The notes beneath the pieces are model-generated. The model worked only from the letters and a program-made list of their open reading frames with translations. It did no database searches and was not told the DNA's origin. From assembly GCA_029449235.1 (NCBI GenBank), contig JANATG010000019.1:248001-312000 (forward strand): a DNA stretch of 64,000 nt, read 5' to 3'. Below are positions 1-11,784 of the stretch, piece after piece; the stretch's first letter is position 1; each line of letters opens with the position of its first letter. The DNA comes from Linnemannia schmuckeri (lineage: Eukaryota > Mortierellomycota > Mortierellomycetes > Mortierellales > Mortierellaceae). The translations under genes and the position numbers were made by a program.

Positions 1-131
1 TAAAAGGCGGGCCGTGTCTTTCATTTATCCACTTTTATCCTTAACACCTTTCGCCCAAACTCTCTCTTCTACACTCCTCGTGCTCACACATCCACACACT
101 CATCCACCTTCCTACATAACACACATCCAAG

Positions 132-1496
132 ATGGCCACTACCATTCCCTCCAACGCTCCCGCCGCTGCCGCTGTTGTTGCCCCAGTCTCCAAGACCCTC
201 TCTGCCGACGCTCAGATCGAAGCCAGCCTGGCTGCCAAACTGCAAAACCTCAAGATGGCCGAACAAGAAGAGCCTCTCCTCAAACCCAACCCTCGTCGCT
301 TCGTCCTCTTCCCCATCAAATTCCACGAAGTCTGGCAAATGTACAAAAAGGCCGAAGCCTCTTTCTGGACCGCCGAAGAAGTCGACCTCTCCAAGGACAT
401 GCACGACTGGGAGAACCGTCTCAACGCCGACGAGCGCTACTTCATCTCTCACATCTTGGCCTTCTTTGCGGCAAGTGATGGGATTGTGAATGAGAACCTG
501 TTGGAGCGGTTTTCGAATGAGGTCCAGATTCCTGAGGCGAGATGCTTTTATGGGTTCCAGATTATGATTGAAAATGTTCATTCGGAGATGTATTCATTGT
601 TGATTGACACCTATGTCAAGGAACCTGCGCAGCGTGACCATCTCTTTGATGCTATTGACACCAGTAAGTTTTTTTTTTTTTTTTTTTTGATTGGGCGTTG
701 TTTGTTAATTAATTTTTAACGCGCGCTTTTGTTATTTCCAATTTGTTTGTTTATTTTTTAAACTCGACGCGTCTCTCGCATACACTTTTGTTTCCTTTCA
801 CACCACAACACATGCACGTCATACACGCGCATAACAACTATACCCCTTTATTCACCCTTCCATCCTACTCCCTCTCTCCCTCTACTCCAATATTCAATCA
901 TCCAAATAGTCCCTTGCATTCGCAAGAAGGCCGCCTGGGCACTGCGTTGGATCTCCGACGAAAACTCAACCTTTGCCGAGCGCCTTGTCGCCTTTGCAGC
1001 CGTCGAGGGCATCTTCTTCTCTGGCTCCTTCGCCTCCATCTTCTGGCTCAAGAAGCGTGGTCTCATGCCCGGCCTCACCTTCTCCAACGAGTTGATCTCT
1101 CGCGACGAAGGTCTCCACACCGATTTCGCTTGCCTCCTCTTCTCCCTCCTCCAGAACACTCGCCCCGACAAGAAGCGTGTCAACGCCATCATTACTGAGG
1201 CTGTCACGATCGAACAAGAGTTCTTGACGGATGCGTTGCCAGTGATGTTGATTGGTATGAACGCCAAGTTGATGCAGCAGTACATCGAGTTTGTGGCCGA
1301 TCGTTTGTTGGTAGCTTTGGGTAACCCTAAGCATTACAACGTCGAGAACCCGTTCGATTTCATGGACTTGATTTCGTTGCAGGGCAAGACAAACTTCTTT
1401 GAGAAGCGCGTTTCGGATTACCAGAAGGCGGGTGTCATGTCAGGCGCTGGGGCTGATAAGGCCGTCAACAACTTTACCCTTGACGCAGACTTTTAA
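132..1496 (+). CDS. RNR2: Ribonucleoside-diphosphate reductase small subunit
   Basis: Class Ia ribonucleotide reductase R2, which holds the di-iron tyrosyl radical used by the large subunit to make dNDPs in the cytosol. Two exons, 132-663 and 910-1496, are joined across a GT-AG intron (664-909) that starts with a T-tract. The spliced product is 372 aa, normal for the family. By alignment to mouse R2 the iron ligands are D116, E147, H150, E210, E244 and H247, and the radical tyrosine is Y154 in the motif ENVHSEMY. The C-terminus FTLDADF is the usual R1-docking tail. The N-terminal 45 residues are Ala-rich and variable, as in other R2 proteins. The ATG at 132 is the first in frame and follows a pyrimidine-rich leader. 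Only about 130 bases of upstream sequence are in the window, so cell-cycle promoter elements cannot be judged. Function is very secure. Confidence 0.97.
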
Positions 1497-1967
1497 ATTA
1501 TGTCTCTTCTCCTTTGACATACTTATCCCCTTTCCTTTCTCTTTTCATTGCTACTCGCATTTGATGAAGTGCCTTTCCTTTCCTTTTTCCCTTTTGCATA
1601 TGTATATAGATTCACCTCCCTCCCCCATTCCCCATTACCTTTTTCTTCCCTTTTCGCTGGCTCTTCTAATGCAGTGTAGCGAACCTTTTCCGTTTTGCAC
1701 AGAAACACACCCATAAATAAATAACAAAATACTATAAATCTCAGAAAATATACGAATAATGAAATCTAAAGTTTACTACTTCCTACTACTCTCATGCTCG
1801 TGGATGCGATGATGAGTCCAAATGGTACATGGGCATGCAATCTCTCTCTTCTTCAACTCTTCCTCCTTGCTCCCTTCAACAACCTTTTCAGTGCGACTAT
1901 AGCTCCTTTTTTGTGCATATGTATACTTATGTGTGTGTTGACAATGCCTTTTATCTCTCGCTCGCGT
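1497..1967. other. Convergent intergenic region, RNR2 and lectin 3' ends
   Basis: T-rich 3'UTR sequence of RNR2 runs into AATAAA-like motifs around 1714-1725. The 3' end of the minus-strand lectin gene lies to the right. The small reading frames here are low-complexity and show no coding character. Confidence 0.6.
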
Positions 1968-4063
1968 TTAGAAGCGCTTCATGTCATTGCGCTTGGTGGC
2001 AGCCTTGTAAGCGAAAACAACAACGGCAACAAAGACACCGCTACCAACAACGTACTTGACAACCGTGCCGAGTCCAGATGCCGACTTGGGGGGAGGTGTG
2101 TTGTTAACCCTCTATCAGATACACAAATAAATACGAAGAAAACGAAAGGTAAGGTGTAAGTATCATGCTCAACAATGTGTCCAAAGAAAGGAAACACACA
2201 AGAAAACATCCAACAACAAATAACAAAAAACAAAGAACAAGAAAAGAAGCGCAACTTACATGGACGACATAGTCCTCGGACTTGGGGATGATGTTGGTGG
2301 TGACGCTGATGATGTCGTGGTTGTCGTGGACCTCGCCGGTGTGTGATGTGAAACCGAGGTAGTAGGTCTCGGGCAAGACAAGATCGTGCAATGTGAAGCA
2401 GGTAGTCCACTCGTCCCATGCGTTCGTCTGAAGCTCCATCTGATTATATCAGTTTGTTTTTTATATAATGGACATAGAGAGACAAGAAAGGCGTGGAAAG
2501 AGTAGTTAGTGATGTGGTTTGATCGTTAACACGAACCATCACAAAGGAGATTAACAACTGATCGAATATGATAATGGCTCTCAAGAGATAATAAAAAGGT
2601 AATGAAGACTTACGTGGAGGCGCTTGGAACCGGAATTGTAGGTAATACGGCCGTGAGTGGGGACCAACTTTCTTCTAAAGTCGGCCTCGCATCCTCCCAA
2701 TCTGTTGGCAAGACCATCGTTGTCGTTGTCGTAGCTCGTCCGGCCATCTCCCAACATCGCCATCACATATGGGAACGAGTGCTACCAAGTCAAATAAGCG
2801 TAGGATTAGACTCTGTTCAAGATTGTCGTTGTGTCTCAAGACAAAACAATGACATCAACAACATGAAACAAACGAGGGGAAAGATGCTTACAGAGTGGCG
2901 ACCGTTGGCGTAGGTATCGAAAAAGATACCCAAACCCTCGAAGCGATCCCGGTTTCCAAAGACAGGTCCTTGCTCGGCACGCTCCTTGGTGAACCAGACG
3001 GCGAAACCGTCTCCAACAATACCATCGCCCTTGCCGTCCACCTCGAACTGGAAGTCGACCTGGAAGTTTTTAGCCATCAATGGCTATTTTTTTCGTTTTC
3101 AGATCGACAATTGAGAATAGGCGTGTGAATATCGAGTGCAAATGAGGTTCAATATGGATTGGTTTTTTTGTGTCCCGCGTATGCACGCACCCACACGGGA
3201 AGGTGTGTGGGGATCATTTGCCTAAGCACGAAATGGTTGGGTCGAAAGTGTAACAAAAAAAAACAACGAGAACCAAAAAAACAAAAAAGCGTCTATCTTA
3301 CAAGTCTGCTCCAGAGCCATCCGCTCTGCGAAGGAACATCCTGGGTTAAACGGATGTGTCTGTTGGTGTTGACAATGGCATCACCTCCGAAATCGAACCA
3401 ACGGTTCTGAAGATCATTGTCTATATCCCATCATCAAAACAGAGAGAAACAAAAGGTGATAGCGGTCAACGGCTTTGCACGCTTCGTTGTAGCAACAAAA
3501 GAAAAGGTAATCGTTGTGGGTTGACTCCTGGATTTTGAATAATAATACGGTTGAGAGAATGTCGTGGAAACAAAATAACCGTTGCAGTCTGTCTTTCGCA
3601 CTCCCAAGTTGTGATCCTGTTGCTGAACCCCTGGACCTCCTCTCGTTGATGTCGAACCTCACTCTCATCTCATCACTCCTGTTCCTCTTACCCCACCTCT
3701 CCTCCTCCTTCTCCTCCTCCTCCTCCTCCTTCTCCTCCTCCTCCTCCTCCTTCTCAAAGTCCTCTTGCTCCCGATTCCTGAACGCCCATCTCTCTTCCTA
3801 AGTTTTCTTTTGTTTCCATGAATCAAACTTGCCCGTTCCCGCTCCTGTTCCTGTTCATCATTGCCACACACAAGGTTGAATCACGACACCCGAGTAACTA
3901 ACGACAACGAGGAACCCTACTTACCGATATAGGGCATGTAGATAGAGTGGGTACGAAGGGGTTCCAACATTTCGTCGTCATCCTTGGCAGCCTGAGCCAC
4001 ACCAATGGACGCAAAGAGGGCGACGATGGTGCCCAGGGCAAAGCTTTTCTTCAAGAAGACCAT
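1968..4063 (-). CDS. L-type (legume-like) lectin, VIP36/ERGIC-53 family cargo receptor
   Basis: Predicted type I membrane lectin that binds high-mannose glycoproteins and cycles between ER and Golgi. Six exons, listed 5' to 3' on the minus strand: 4063-3925, 3420-3302, 3083-2892, 2781-2614, 2439-2260 and 2111-1968. All junctions are GT-AG and in phase, giving 313 aa. Residues 1-26 form a signal peptide. The lectin domain follows to about residue 265, with family motifs GDGFAVWFTKE, GLGIFFDTYANG and GDGRTSYDNDNDG, and two cysteines (in GGCEADF and TTCFTLHD) as in VIP36. A transmembrane segment spans about 283-302. The short cytosolic tail is basic and ends NDMKRF, resembling the KR-containing tail of VIP36; I see no KKXX signal. 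Intron 1 (504 nt) carries a CT-rich microsatellite. VIP36 versus Emp46/47 assignment is less certain than the family. Confidence 0.93.
3695..3760. repeat. TCC/CTC-rich microsatellite in lectin intron 1
   Basis: Imperfect (TCC)n tract inside the first intron of the lectin gene. It generates spurious poly-Ser and poly-Arg reading frames. Confidence 0.85.
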
Positions 4064-4781
4064 TGTAGTGTGTTGACGTGTGAGCGATCTTTGTGTGTGT
4101 GTGTGTGACGCGAAGGTGGAGTGGAGTTGTCTCCTTGTGAATGTGAGGTTCGTGTCTCTTTTCTTTGAAAAATAGAAAATACTCTCGTGAGGACGAGTCG
4201 GAAAGGTCGTAGGAAGTAAGGAAAGAAAGAACAAAAGCAGTTTCTCTGAATGCAAAGAAAAAAAAAGGACAAAAGATGATGAAGGTTCAACGAACAAAGG
4301 CAGCTACAAAAGTGGTGACAAAAATAATGGAACGATTTGATTGGCTGCCGTCAAGTACACACATCTAATATGAATTTGCATATGAGTTTCGAACAACCAT
4401 GGGCGCCTCATTTTGGCTGAGGTTCAAACGTATTTTTTTTTTTCTACTGTTTTTTTTTAATATTTCACAAAAGAAAGAAAAAAGAAAAAAAGGGAGATTT
4501 TAAAGCCCAAGGTATGTGGGCTGTGGTTTGTTTGTTCGTTGGTGTTCATAAAAAGAAAGAATAAGAGAAGAGATAGTTGTTCATGAACTGAAAGTAGACC
4601 GATGCACAAGATATCTGTCGGTAACCTTCTTTTGGAGATTTTTTTTTCGTTACAATGTTGAAAGGTTCGTTACTCGTATGTTTTGTCGCTAGGTCTAAAG
4701 TTGACCAGCACCACTTGCCATCCACGATCATCAATGACAAGGAAAGGAATGAAGGAGTATTACTCTGCACTGGAGCCTGTT
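4064..4781. other. Intergenic: lectin promoter and epsin 3'UTR
   Basis: The lectin gene is transcribed leftward from 4063, so 4064-4500 is its 5' leader and promoter: a short GT repeat near 4097-4107, A-rich tracts, and T-runs at 4430-4460. The epsin 3' end lies at 4782. No further coding potential is seen. Confidence 0.6.
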
Positions 4782-7700
4782 CTAGAACAAAGTGTTGTTG
4801 CTGTAGGCACCGTTCGAATTTCCGTTGACGCCACCAAAGCCTGTTGGGTTAGATGCAACAAATCCGTTTGCTCCCTGGAAGGGGTTGTTGTTGTTCTGGT
4901 TGCCGGCCATGCCACCAATGTTGGAGCGTTGGAAGGGGTTCGATGCACCTGTGATCTGACCACCCAACGCGACAGGAGCACTCGTTGTATGATGACTATC
5001 ATTGTTAGACAACAAAATGAAGTTAATATATGAAAACAAATCGCCATCGACAGGCCATAGTATAGCTCCACTCCATGATGTTATACCTTGGGAGACGAAG
5101 CTGTCCAGTGTTGCCAAATGTATCCATGCCATCCTCGCGGTTAGAAAGAGCAAAGGCCAAATGGGCGTATTTCTCGTCATGAGCATTAGGAGCCTTCGTG
5201 ACGGGGACCTATATGACAGAAGAGGCAGATCGATTTTGTCAATTGAGCAGTTCGACTTGTTGTTGAAAGAGCGCTCGCTTTAGCGCGGCTTGAAATTACG
5301 AAACCCTCTGTTGACTTACAGCAGGAACTGGGGGAGCAGCAGGAGTAGAAGCAGCAGATGCTGCTGGGTTCATTACATTCTGGAGGAAAGCAAGCTCGCC
5401 CAAAGAGTTGCTGTTGTTATTGTTGTTGCTGTTGCTTCCAAATCCGTTGTTGTTACCGAATCCATTATTGTTACCGAATCCATTGTTGTTGTTACCGAAT
5501 CCGTTGTTGGTTCCTCCAAAACCATTGTTGTTGCCATTTATGCCAGTCTTGAACGAATCAGGGAAAGGCTGGTTGGCAGCGGCCTTCTGAATGTTGTTGG
5601 TGCTGAAGGGGTTGTTGGATCCAATAGAGGGTGCACCAGTCATCTGAGGCATGAGCTGCTGCTGGTATGGGTTGTTCATCTGGTTCATAAAGGCCTGCTG
5701 TTGTTGCTGCAAAAGCTGCTGCTGCTGGAATTGCTGCTGCATCAACATCTGCTGCTGCATTTGCTGCTCCTGAAGTTGCTGCTGCTGGAACTGAAGATAG
5801 GGGTTGTTAAACCCAGTAGGCTGCGACTGAAGGAAGTTGTCGTTGAAGTTGTTATTGTTGTTGTTATCAAAGCCCATCTGACCCTGACCGCCGAAATCGT
5901 TGCCGAAAAAATCTGTGTTGTTGTTATTGTTGTTGTTATTGTTGTTGTTCTCCTGCTGCTTCTTGGTACTATGTGATAAAAAATGCAATTGAAATATGAT
6001 TAGCATACGAACAAAGACAAGTCGAAATCAGATAGTCAGCCAGGCAACTCCGCGGATAAGAACACATACTTAGCGTCGGCCTCCCAGTCCTCGGTCATGG
6101 AAAACTCATTGTATTGTTCGACCTTCTTGGCCCTGTCTTGTTCCTCCTTCTTGCTGAGTGCCAGAGCCTTCTTGAGATCATCATCATCACTATCAACGCA
6201 TTTGAAAAATGCATAAAAATAGTTAGCCTCATACAGTACATGACGAGAAGAAAATGCGATAGATGTCCATGCAATACCTGTTATCGCCCTGGGATTCACG
6301 GGCCATGCGTCTGCTCTCCTCCAATGCTCTTTGGAGGTCACGATCGTCATCGCCGGCACCTGGGCGCTCATAGGTAGGAGTAGTAGCATTGTAGTGTCGA
6401 CCCTCACCAGGAGCACGTCCACTCATACGGTCGTGCATGGCTGATCTAGTTCTTCTCTCCTCCTTGAGTCGTGCCTCATCTGTGAGCAATGCCGTGATAT
6501 CCTTGGCCTTTTGACGAACTAATCCCATGAAAATATATACATTTGAAACGCGTTAGCACTAAGATCAGACTATGGTCGTTACACATACTTGTTCAGTACG
6601 CAGCTAAAGGAGGTGACTCAATAATTACCGTTAGATCCTTGATCCTTGCCGTCTTCGTCGATGAACTGAAACTCCTTGAGGGTCTTAACGATGTAGAGGT
6701 TGTCGCGCGCGTATCTGACAACGTTCTCCGATCCTATGTGAATGATTGAATGATAATTAATTAATCCAAAATATACAAATTGTCGCGTGCAGGGCAGGGA
6801 GCAGCAGCCCAAATGTCGAATCCCATAAAAATAGAAAATGGTCTCCCCCGTCCCCCACCCCCTTGGTTAGTTATTGCATCCAATGCTTGTTTGTCGCACA
6901 AACCCATGCGGTAAGGGAACGTAAGACCACTGTCTCTTTTACTATGAAACAACGTCATAGAACGTACCGACATGCAACAGATAATCCAGAACGGTCAATG
7001 CCTATATTATTATTTTACAACAAATATCACCATGATGAAAGAGTAGAAAACATGTCAGTGAAAAATAATACATTGGGAAGCGGAAAAACTCTTTGCATAT
7101 GTGGTTGGTATTTTTTTTTTTGGCTCTTGACAGCTGCACCGTTTTTTTTGGTTTTTTTTGTGCTCTCGCGGAGGTGTTGTTTTGTGTTGTCTCTCAAGAG
7201 CAAAAGAGGTCAGACTAACGAGCAAAGAAAAAAAAAACGAGGCTCAACTGTGCATTGAAGACATGCACAGTGTGTTTTTGTCATCTAAGAATATATTGGA
7301 ATGTTGGTACGTACCTTGAAAACATGGCGCCAGTTCTTGCCCTTGTCGTTCATGCGTTTGTCGAGGATCTCCATGATCTCCAAAAAGGCCTGCCTATGAG
7401 TATGATGTATGATGTGAAGTGCAGAGGAATGATGTGATTCAGTCAGAGGTCCATCCTTCCTGTAGTTTCCTTCTGTTGCCTGTTGCTTGTAGTGATGAGT
7501 GCTTGCTTACTGGTTGAAGGTGGCGTGGGCGAGTTCGTTCATCTGCGAGCCACTGGGACCCCATGGATCGTTGGAAGTGGCTGTGCGGACCTTTCCTTGG
7601 ATGTCTGTGTAGCCCTTGGAGAAGTTTTTACTAGTAGTCGTCGATGCATGAATAGTATATATATGCGGGTTGATAAAGTGTGATAAAAGGATGTCTGATT

Positions 7701-7842
7701 AGGATTGTTGTTGATAATTGGTATGTAATACAATACAGTTTGAGAGTGGGAGTAAGGGTGAGTTGGGTGTAAAAGTGGGAGAGACATACAGCGAGCGAAT
7801 GGTGCTCTTGGCAGCGTAGATTGGTGCTCCTGAACCAGACAT
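4782..7842 (-). CDS. Epsin-like endocytic adaptor (ENTH domain, two UIMs, NPF motifs)
   Basis: Clathrin-coat adaptor that binds phosphoinositides through ENTH, ubiquitinated cargo through UIMs and EH-domain proteins through NPF motifs. Ten exons: 7842-7790, 7630-7511, 7393-7315, 7001-6968 (a 34-nt micro-exon), 6733-6629, 6518-6278, 6189-6070, 5968-5320, 5208-5087 and 4995-4782. All joins are GT-AG and in phase, giving 578 aa. ENTH covers about residues 12-145, with motifs NDPWGPSG, NWRHVFKAL, LLHVGSENV and QFIDEDGKDQG. UIMs lie near 189-205 and 211-230 (DLQRALEES and DLKKALALS). The tail is Asn/Gln-rich, encoded by CAG, CAA and AAC runs, and holds NPF motifs plus the conserved NREDGMDTFGN block. 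I do not see a C-terminal LIDL or LLDLD clathrin box; the protein ends SNNTLF. Family call is secure. Confidence 0.93.
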
Positions 7843-8363
7843 GGCGTATAGTTGTTGCTGTCGTTGTTAGTTGTTGTTAGTTGTTGTTATTGGTGTTCGT
7901 TGGTGTTGTTGTAAGAGAAGGTGAAGAAAAGAAGAAGGGCGTTCTCGGACTGGGTCGTTGGCAAAAAATGAAAAGGGGGGTATAAAAACGTGTATTGGTT
8001 GATGAAAAAAGGGAGAGAATGGGAGTGAGAGACTAGTCAACAACAAAGAAGTGAAACGGTGACTGATGGAATAGAGGGGGAGAGGAGAGGGGAGCGAAGA
8101 AAAGGAAGAGAGAGATGGGAGAGTGTAGAGAATAGAAGAGCAGGGGAGAAAAGAAAAAAAGGAAGTGTGAAAAGTTAGAACCAGGGAGGGAATAAGAGAG
8201 AAGGGCGGGAGAGAGGTAGAGAGACATAAAAGGATCGTATGTCAGAAGCACGTCTTCTGGACACCATTCGACTACCCCTCGAGACTCGTCACGTGTGGAG
8301 TAACTTACTGATGATGATCGTGCCTGGATGAAATGTAATATCTGGGGCTGATCGACCTTCCAC

Positions 8364-8400
<37 letters not shown>

Positions 8401-11400
8401 GATGTAGCGATAGCCATTCTACTATTCTTCCCTCGTTCAACACATCCATGCTTATCCATACCGACTGATCATTGTCTGACCAGTTGGCCCTTCGCCGCCC
8501 TTAATGCCAATGGCTCTCTCTCTTTCTGGTAGCAGAAGAGGGTTAGTCAATTGACTGAAAGTCAATTGAACAATTGAACATTGAACAATCGACCAAAAAA
8601 ATCCCCGCAGCTCATTTTCGTATGTGGCTCAGTCATTTTTCGTTGGTGACTGTCTTCTAACATTGAATTGTCGCCCTGGAAGTATGTGAGTAAGGGGATG
8701 TCGAGGGTGATGAAGACGAGGCATGGAACGACGAGTCAGAGTGATGAGTAATGGAGTTAGAATAGAAAGGAAAGGATACAAAAGAAAGTAACCGTTTCAA
8801 TGAGATGGACGCTAAAATAACCAAAACAATATAAAAAGGGGATGGTTGCAGCAAGGACGGATCCATTCCAAGCCTATTTTGAACTTTGTATATCAAAGAC
8901 AATTTGTACGGGATGTCTCTTTCACCTTTGGCATGAGGTATGTGACAGTAGGAATGACAAACTGGCCCCGTCTTCAGTGATGCCAGCTTCTTGTTCTCTG
9001 TGAAATTTGTTGTATGGGTCTAGGGTAGTATCGATCCATTCGTTTAACAACCCCTTTGTTCTCCTACTCTAACACTCTAACTCTAATAACCCCTTTCCCC
9101 TGCTTCCGTGCAACGTGCCGTAGCCTCTTCCTTGAATACCCTCCTGGCCTGCTGAGCAATGAAAAAGCAGTCCCTTCACAGAGTGTTCATCTCCTTCGTT
9201 TCTCGCCCATCCATCCGCTCCTCCTCCTACACTCTTTCCTTCTTCCTCCTGCTTCTCCTCCTTCCTCCTACCCCTCCTCATCCACGTTTGCATCCTTCCT
9301 CCTGTCTCTCCACCTGATTTTCTTCTTTTCACCACCCCTGTGCATCCGTACTCTCCCCTTCTCCCTTCCAGACATGAACCCTGCCCTCTGTACCCTCTTC
9401 GAGTCCCATTCCTCTGCAACAACTATACCTCCGCCACTTTAAGCAACCTCTTCTTGTAACCCTTCTCTGGCTACACTTACTTTCTGACTTCTTTCACCTT
9501 TTATTTGACTCTCTTTATTCGACATTTTTTTTATCACCTTTCACTTCACCGTACTCTGCTTTTCGACACTGGCAGCACAGTATTGATCCTCTCTTCCTTT
9601 TGAGGGGAGGCCCGCCAAAAATAAAAAAAGAAAAAAATCATCCAAAAAAATACTTCGACGCTCCCAGCCAACCATCCACCCACTCCCAACTGAACCTCAT
9701 ATAAACCTCTCACCGCCACCACCACCACCACCTTTATTCAAACCAACATACCGAAACTCTTCTTTTCTTCTCCGCAACAAAAAACAAAGACCTCTTCCGC
9801 TCAAAGAGTAAGTGCTTTTTCGTTCATGCTTTTATCTTCATGCTGTATCACCTAGCTGACAAAACTCTGGCAACGACAACGACAAAAACGGGGTAGACGA
9901 GGCACTAAGGGTAAGGTGCACTCTTTGGTCTATTTCTGTGGGAGTGAACAGGAGGGGTACTTTTTTTTTTTGCTTTATGTTCTGTTGACAGTAAAGAGTA
10001 AGAAGAACAAGAAGGCAAAGAGTTGGGCTAAATGAGATCAAGCGTGCGTTCAGATTACAAAATATTCGCAACGACGCGGCCAACATAAAAAAGAGAGGTG
10101 TACACAAAAACGGTTGTGGGATGTACTCTTGTGCAAGAAAGTGTAAAGAGGAGGAGTGAATGTATGTGTGGGATAGGGGATGATGGGGGCATTCAGTCAA
10201 TCAGTCAGTCGTTCATTCTTCCCCTTTCTCTTACTCTGGATATGTGCAAACAAATAAGCAAGCATGTCGCCTACATCTCTCGTGCTCTCAACTCGCTTTT
10301 TTTTTTTTTTTTCGACCCTTCATTCATCCCACACAACCACCTCCTTCCCTTGCATCCTTCTTCTCTCTCTTCCTTCTCTCTCTCTTATTCCCGTTTGAGT
10401 TCCTGCTTGATCATTATTTCATTATTATTATACTCCCCTGCTGGTCACTCGTGCGTTTTATAATGACAAAAAAAATAGTGCTCTTGTTGATGAGCGATCC
10501 CAGCGCTCTCTTCATATCCCTGGCTCATTTTTTGGGATGATGGATGGTACACACCGAGTGAGCAAGCGAGAAAGAAAAGAAAGAAAGAAAAGTGTGGTCT
10601 GTGTGGGGATATATGTGGAGCAAACTCTTTCTTATTTTTGAGAGTGATGGTTGAGGGATTATTGTGCATGACCCATTGCGACGATAGACTCCTGCTGATG
10701 CCACGGCGACGTGGGCGGGCCAGATTTTGAGCGGGCCAGACTGAGCTTGGGCTTGTTGATTATTATCTGTGTTGTCTGCTATTCCTTGTTCGTCTGCGTG
10801 TGTTCATTACATTTCTCACCCAAAAAAAAAAAAAAAAAAAAAAAGGTTTATTATCCGTTTTCATCCCTTTCTCCTTTTGTTTGCTCTGTCCCCTTTTTTG
10901 GTTATTCATCCATCATCCATCATAATCATAATCAACATCACTGCATCCAAAGTGTATGTATATGCCAGGGTAGGCCACAACACCACCGGGCGTCTTCATT
11001 GGCTGCCTACTGCAGATAAGGGACAAGGGGGAAGGAGAAAAGGAATGGACCAAGCACCCACTGTAACTACACCAGCTACAGAAAGAGAAAACAAGAAGGG
11101 GCATGCATGTCTGCGAGTGGATACACTGCGGCTGTTGCAACTAGAGGTATTTTATACCAGACTTGGGAGTAGGAAGAAGAAGCAACATGCACAACAAAAA
11201 TGAAAGGGCTGTCTGCATGGATGTATATATGAGCTTTATTTGTGACATGATACGTTACGCGCCTTTCTCATGCCATGCTTTGAGTTGTTTTCCATGCGAC
11301 TTGGGCCTGTATGATTGCCTAAAGGCGATTGGCTATTGCCCTGAAAGAGACCATATCCGCCCTTGTCCCAATACCATATCCCTCTTCCCTGTCATCACCA

Positions 11401-11784
11401 CACTAAAACCTTTCTTGATACATGAAGTGAAGCAAAACAACCACACCGCTATGTACCACACCTCCACGCGCAAATTGACTGGTCATCGCCTCCCACTTCC
11501 ATATCCACCCATTAACTTCTTATGATGAGAATCGCGTCTTTCATATTTGCTAATATTGTTAATACCCTCTTGCTAACCGACTTTTCTTTTATCTCTTTGT
11601 CGTTATTTTCTATCCACTCTCTAGCCTAATATCCACATAATCGTTCATCCTTTGTCTCTACCTCTGCCTATCCTCTTTATCTCGCTTACCTCTTACCTCG
11701 GCGCTTTTCTCTTACTCTCTAATTCAAGCACCTGTTCCTACTTCTCCTTACTAAAACGACTTCTACAAGAACACAATATCAAAA
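7843..11784. other. Long non-coding interval between epsin and kinase genes
   Basis: 3.9 kb without a convincing gene. The left part is the epsin promoter and leader (GTT repeats near 7860-7910, GA-rich 7920-8230). Homopolymers occur at 8372-8398 (T), 10299-10312 (T) and 10821-10844 (A). The 9100-9450 stretch is CT-rich and opens a 128-codon frame of Ser, Pro, Leu and Phe that looks like composition only. A strong splice-donor-like site lies near 9808 and may belong to a 5'UTR exon of the kinase gene. Confidence 0.6.
9740..9813 (+). other. Candidate 5'UTR exon end and splice donor for the kinase gene
   Basis: An A/C-rich leader-like stretch ends at 9807 and is followed by a perfect donor, GTAAGT (9808-9813). 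The best downstream acceptor I see before the kinase ATG is the polypyrimidine-led CTCTCTAG ending at 11624. This would make a 5'UTR intron of about 1.8 kb. It is an inference from splice signals only. Confidence 0.3.

Noticed and set aside
3665..3871. Poly-Arg frame on the minus strand
   Set aside because: Translation of the CT microsatellite in lectin intron 1.
5290..5976. Val/Leu-rich 228-codon frame opposite epsin
   Set aside because: Produced by CAG and AAC repeats of the epsin tail read on the other strand.
9056..9442. 128-codon Ser/Pro/Phe frame
   Set aside because: CT-rich low-complexity DNA; no domain, no splice or start context, and an equally long frame on the other strand.
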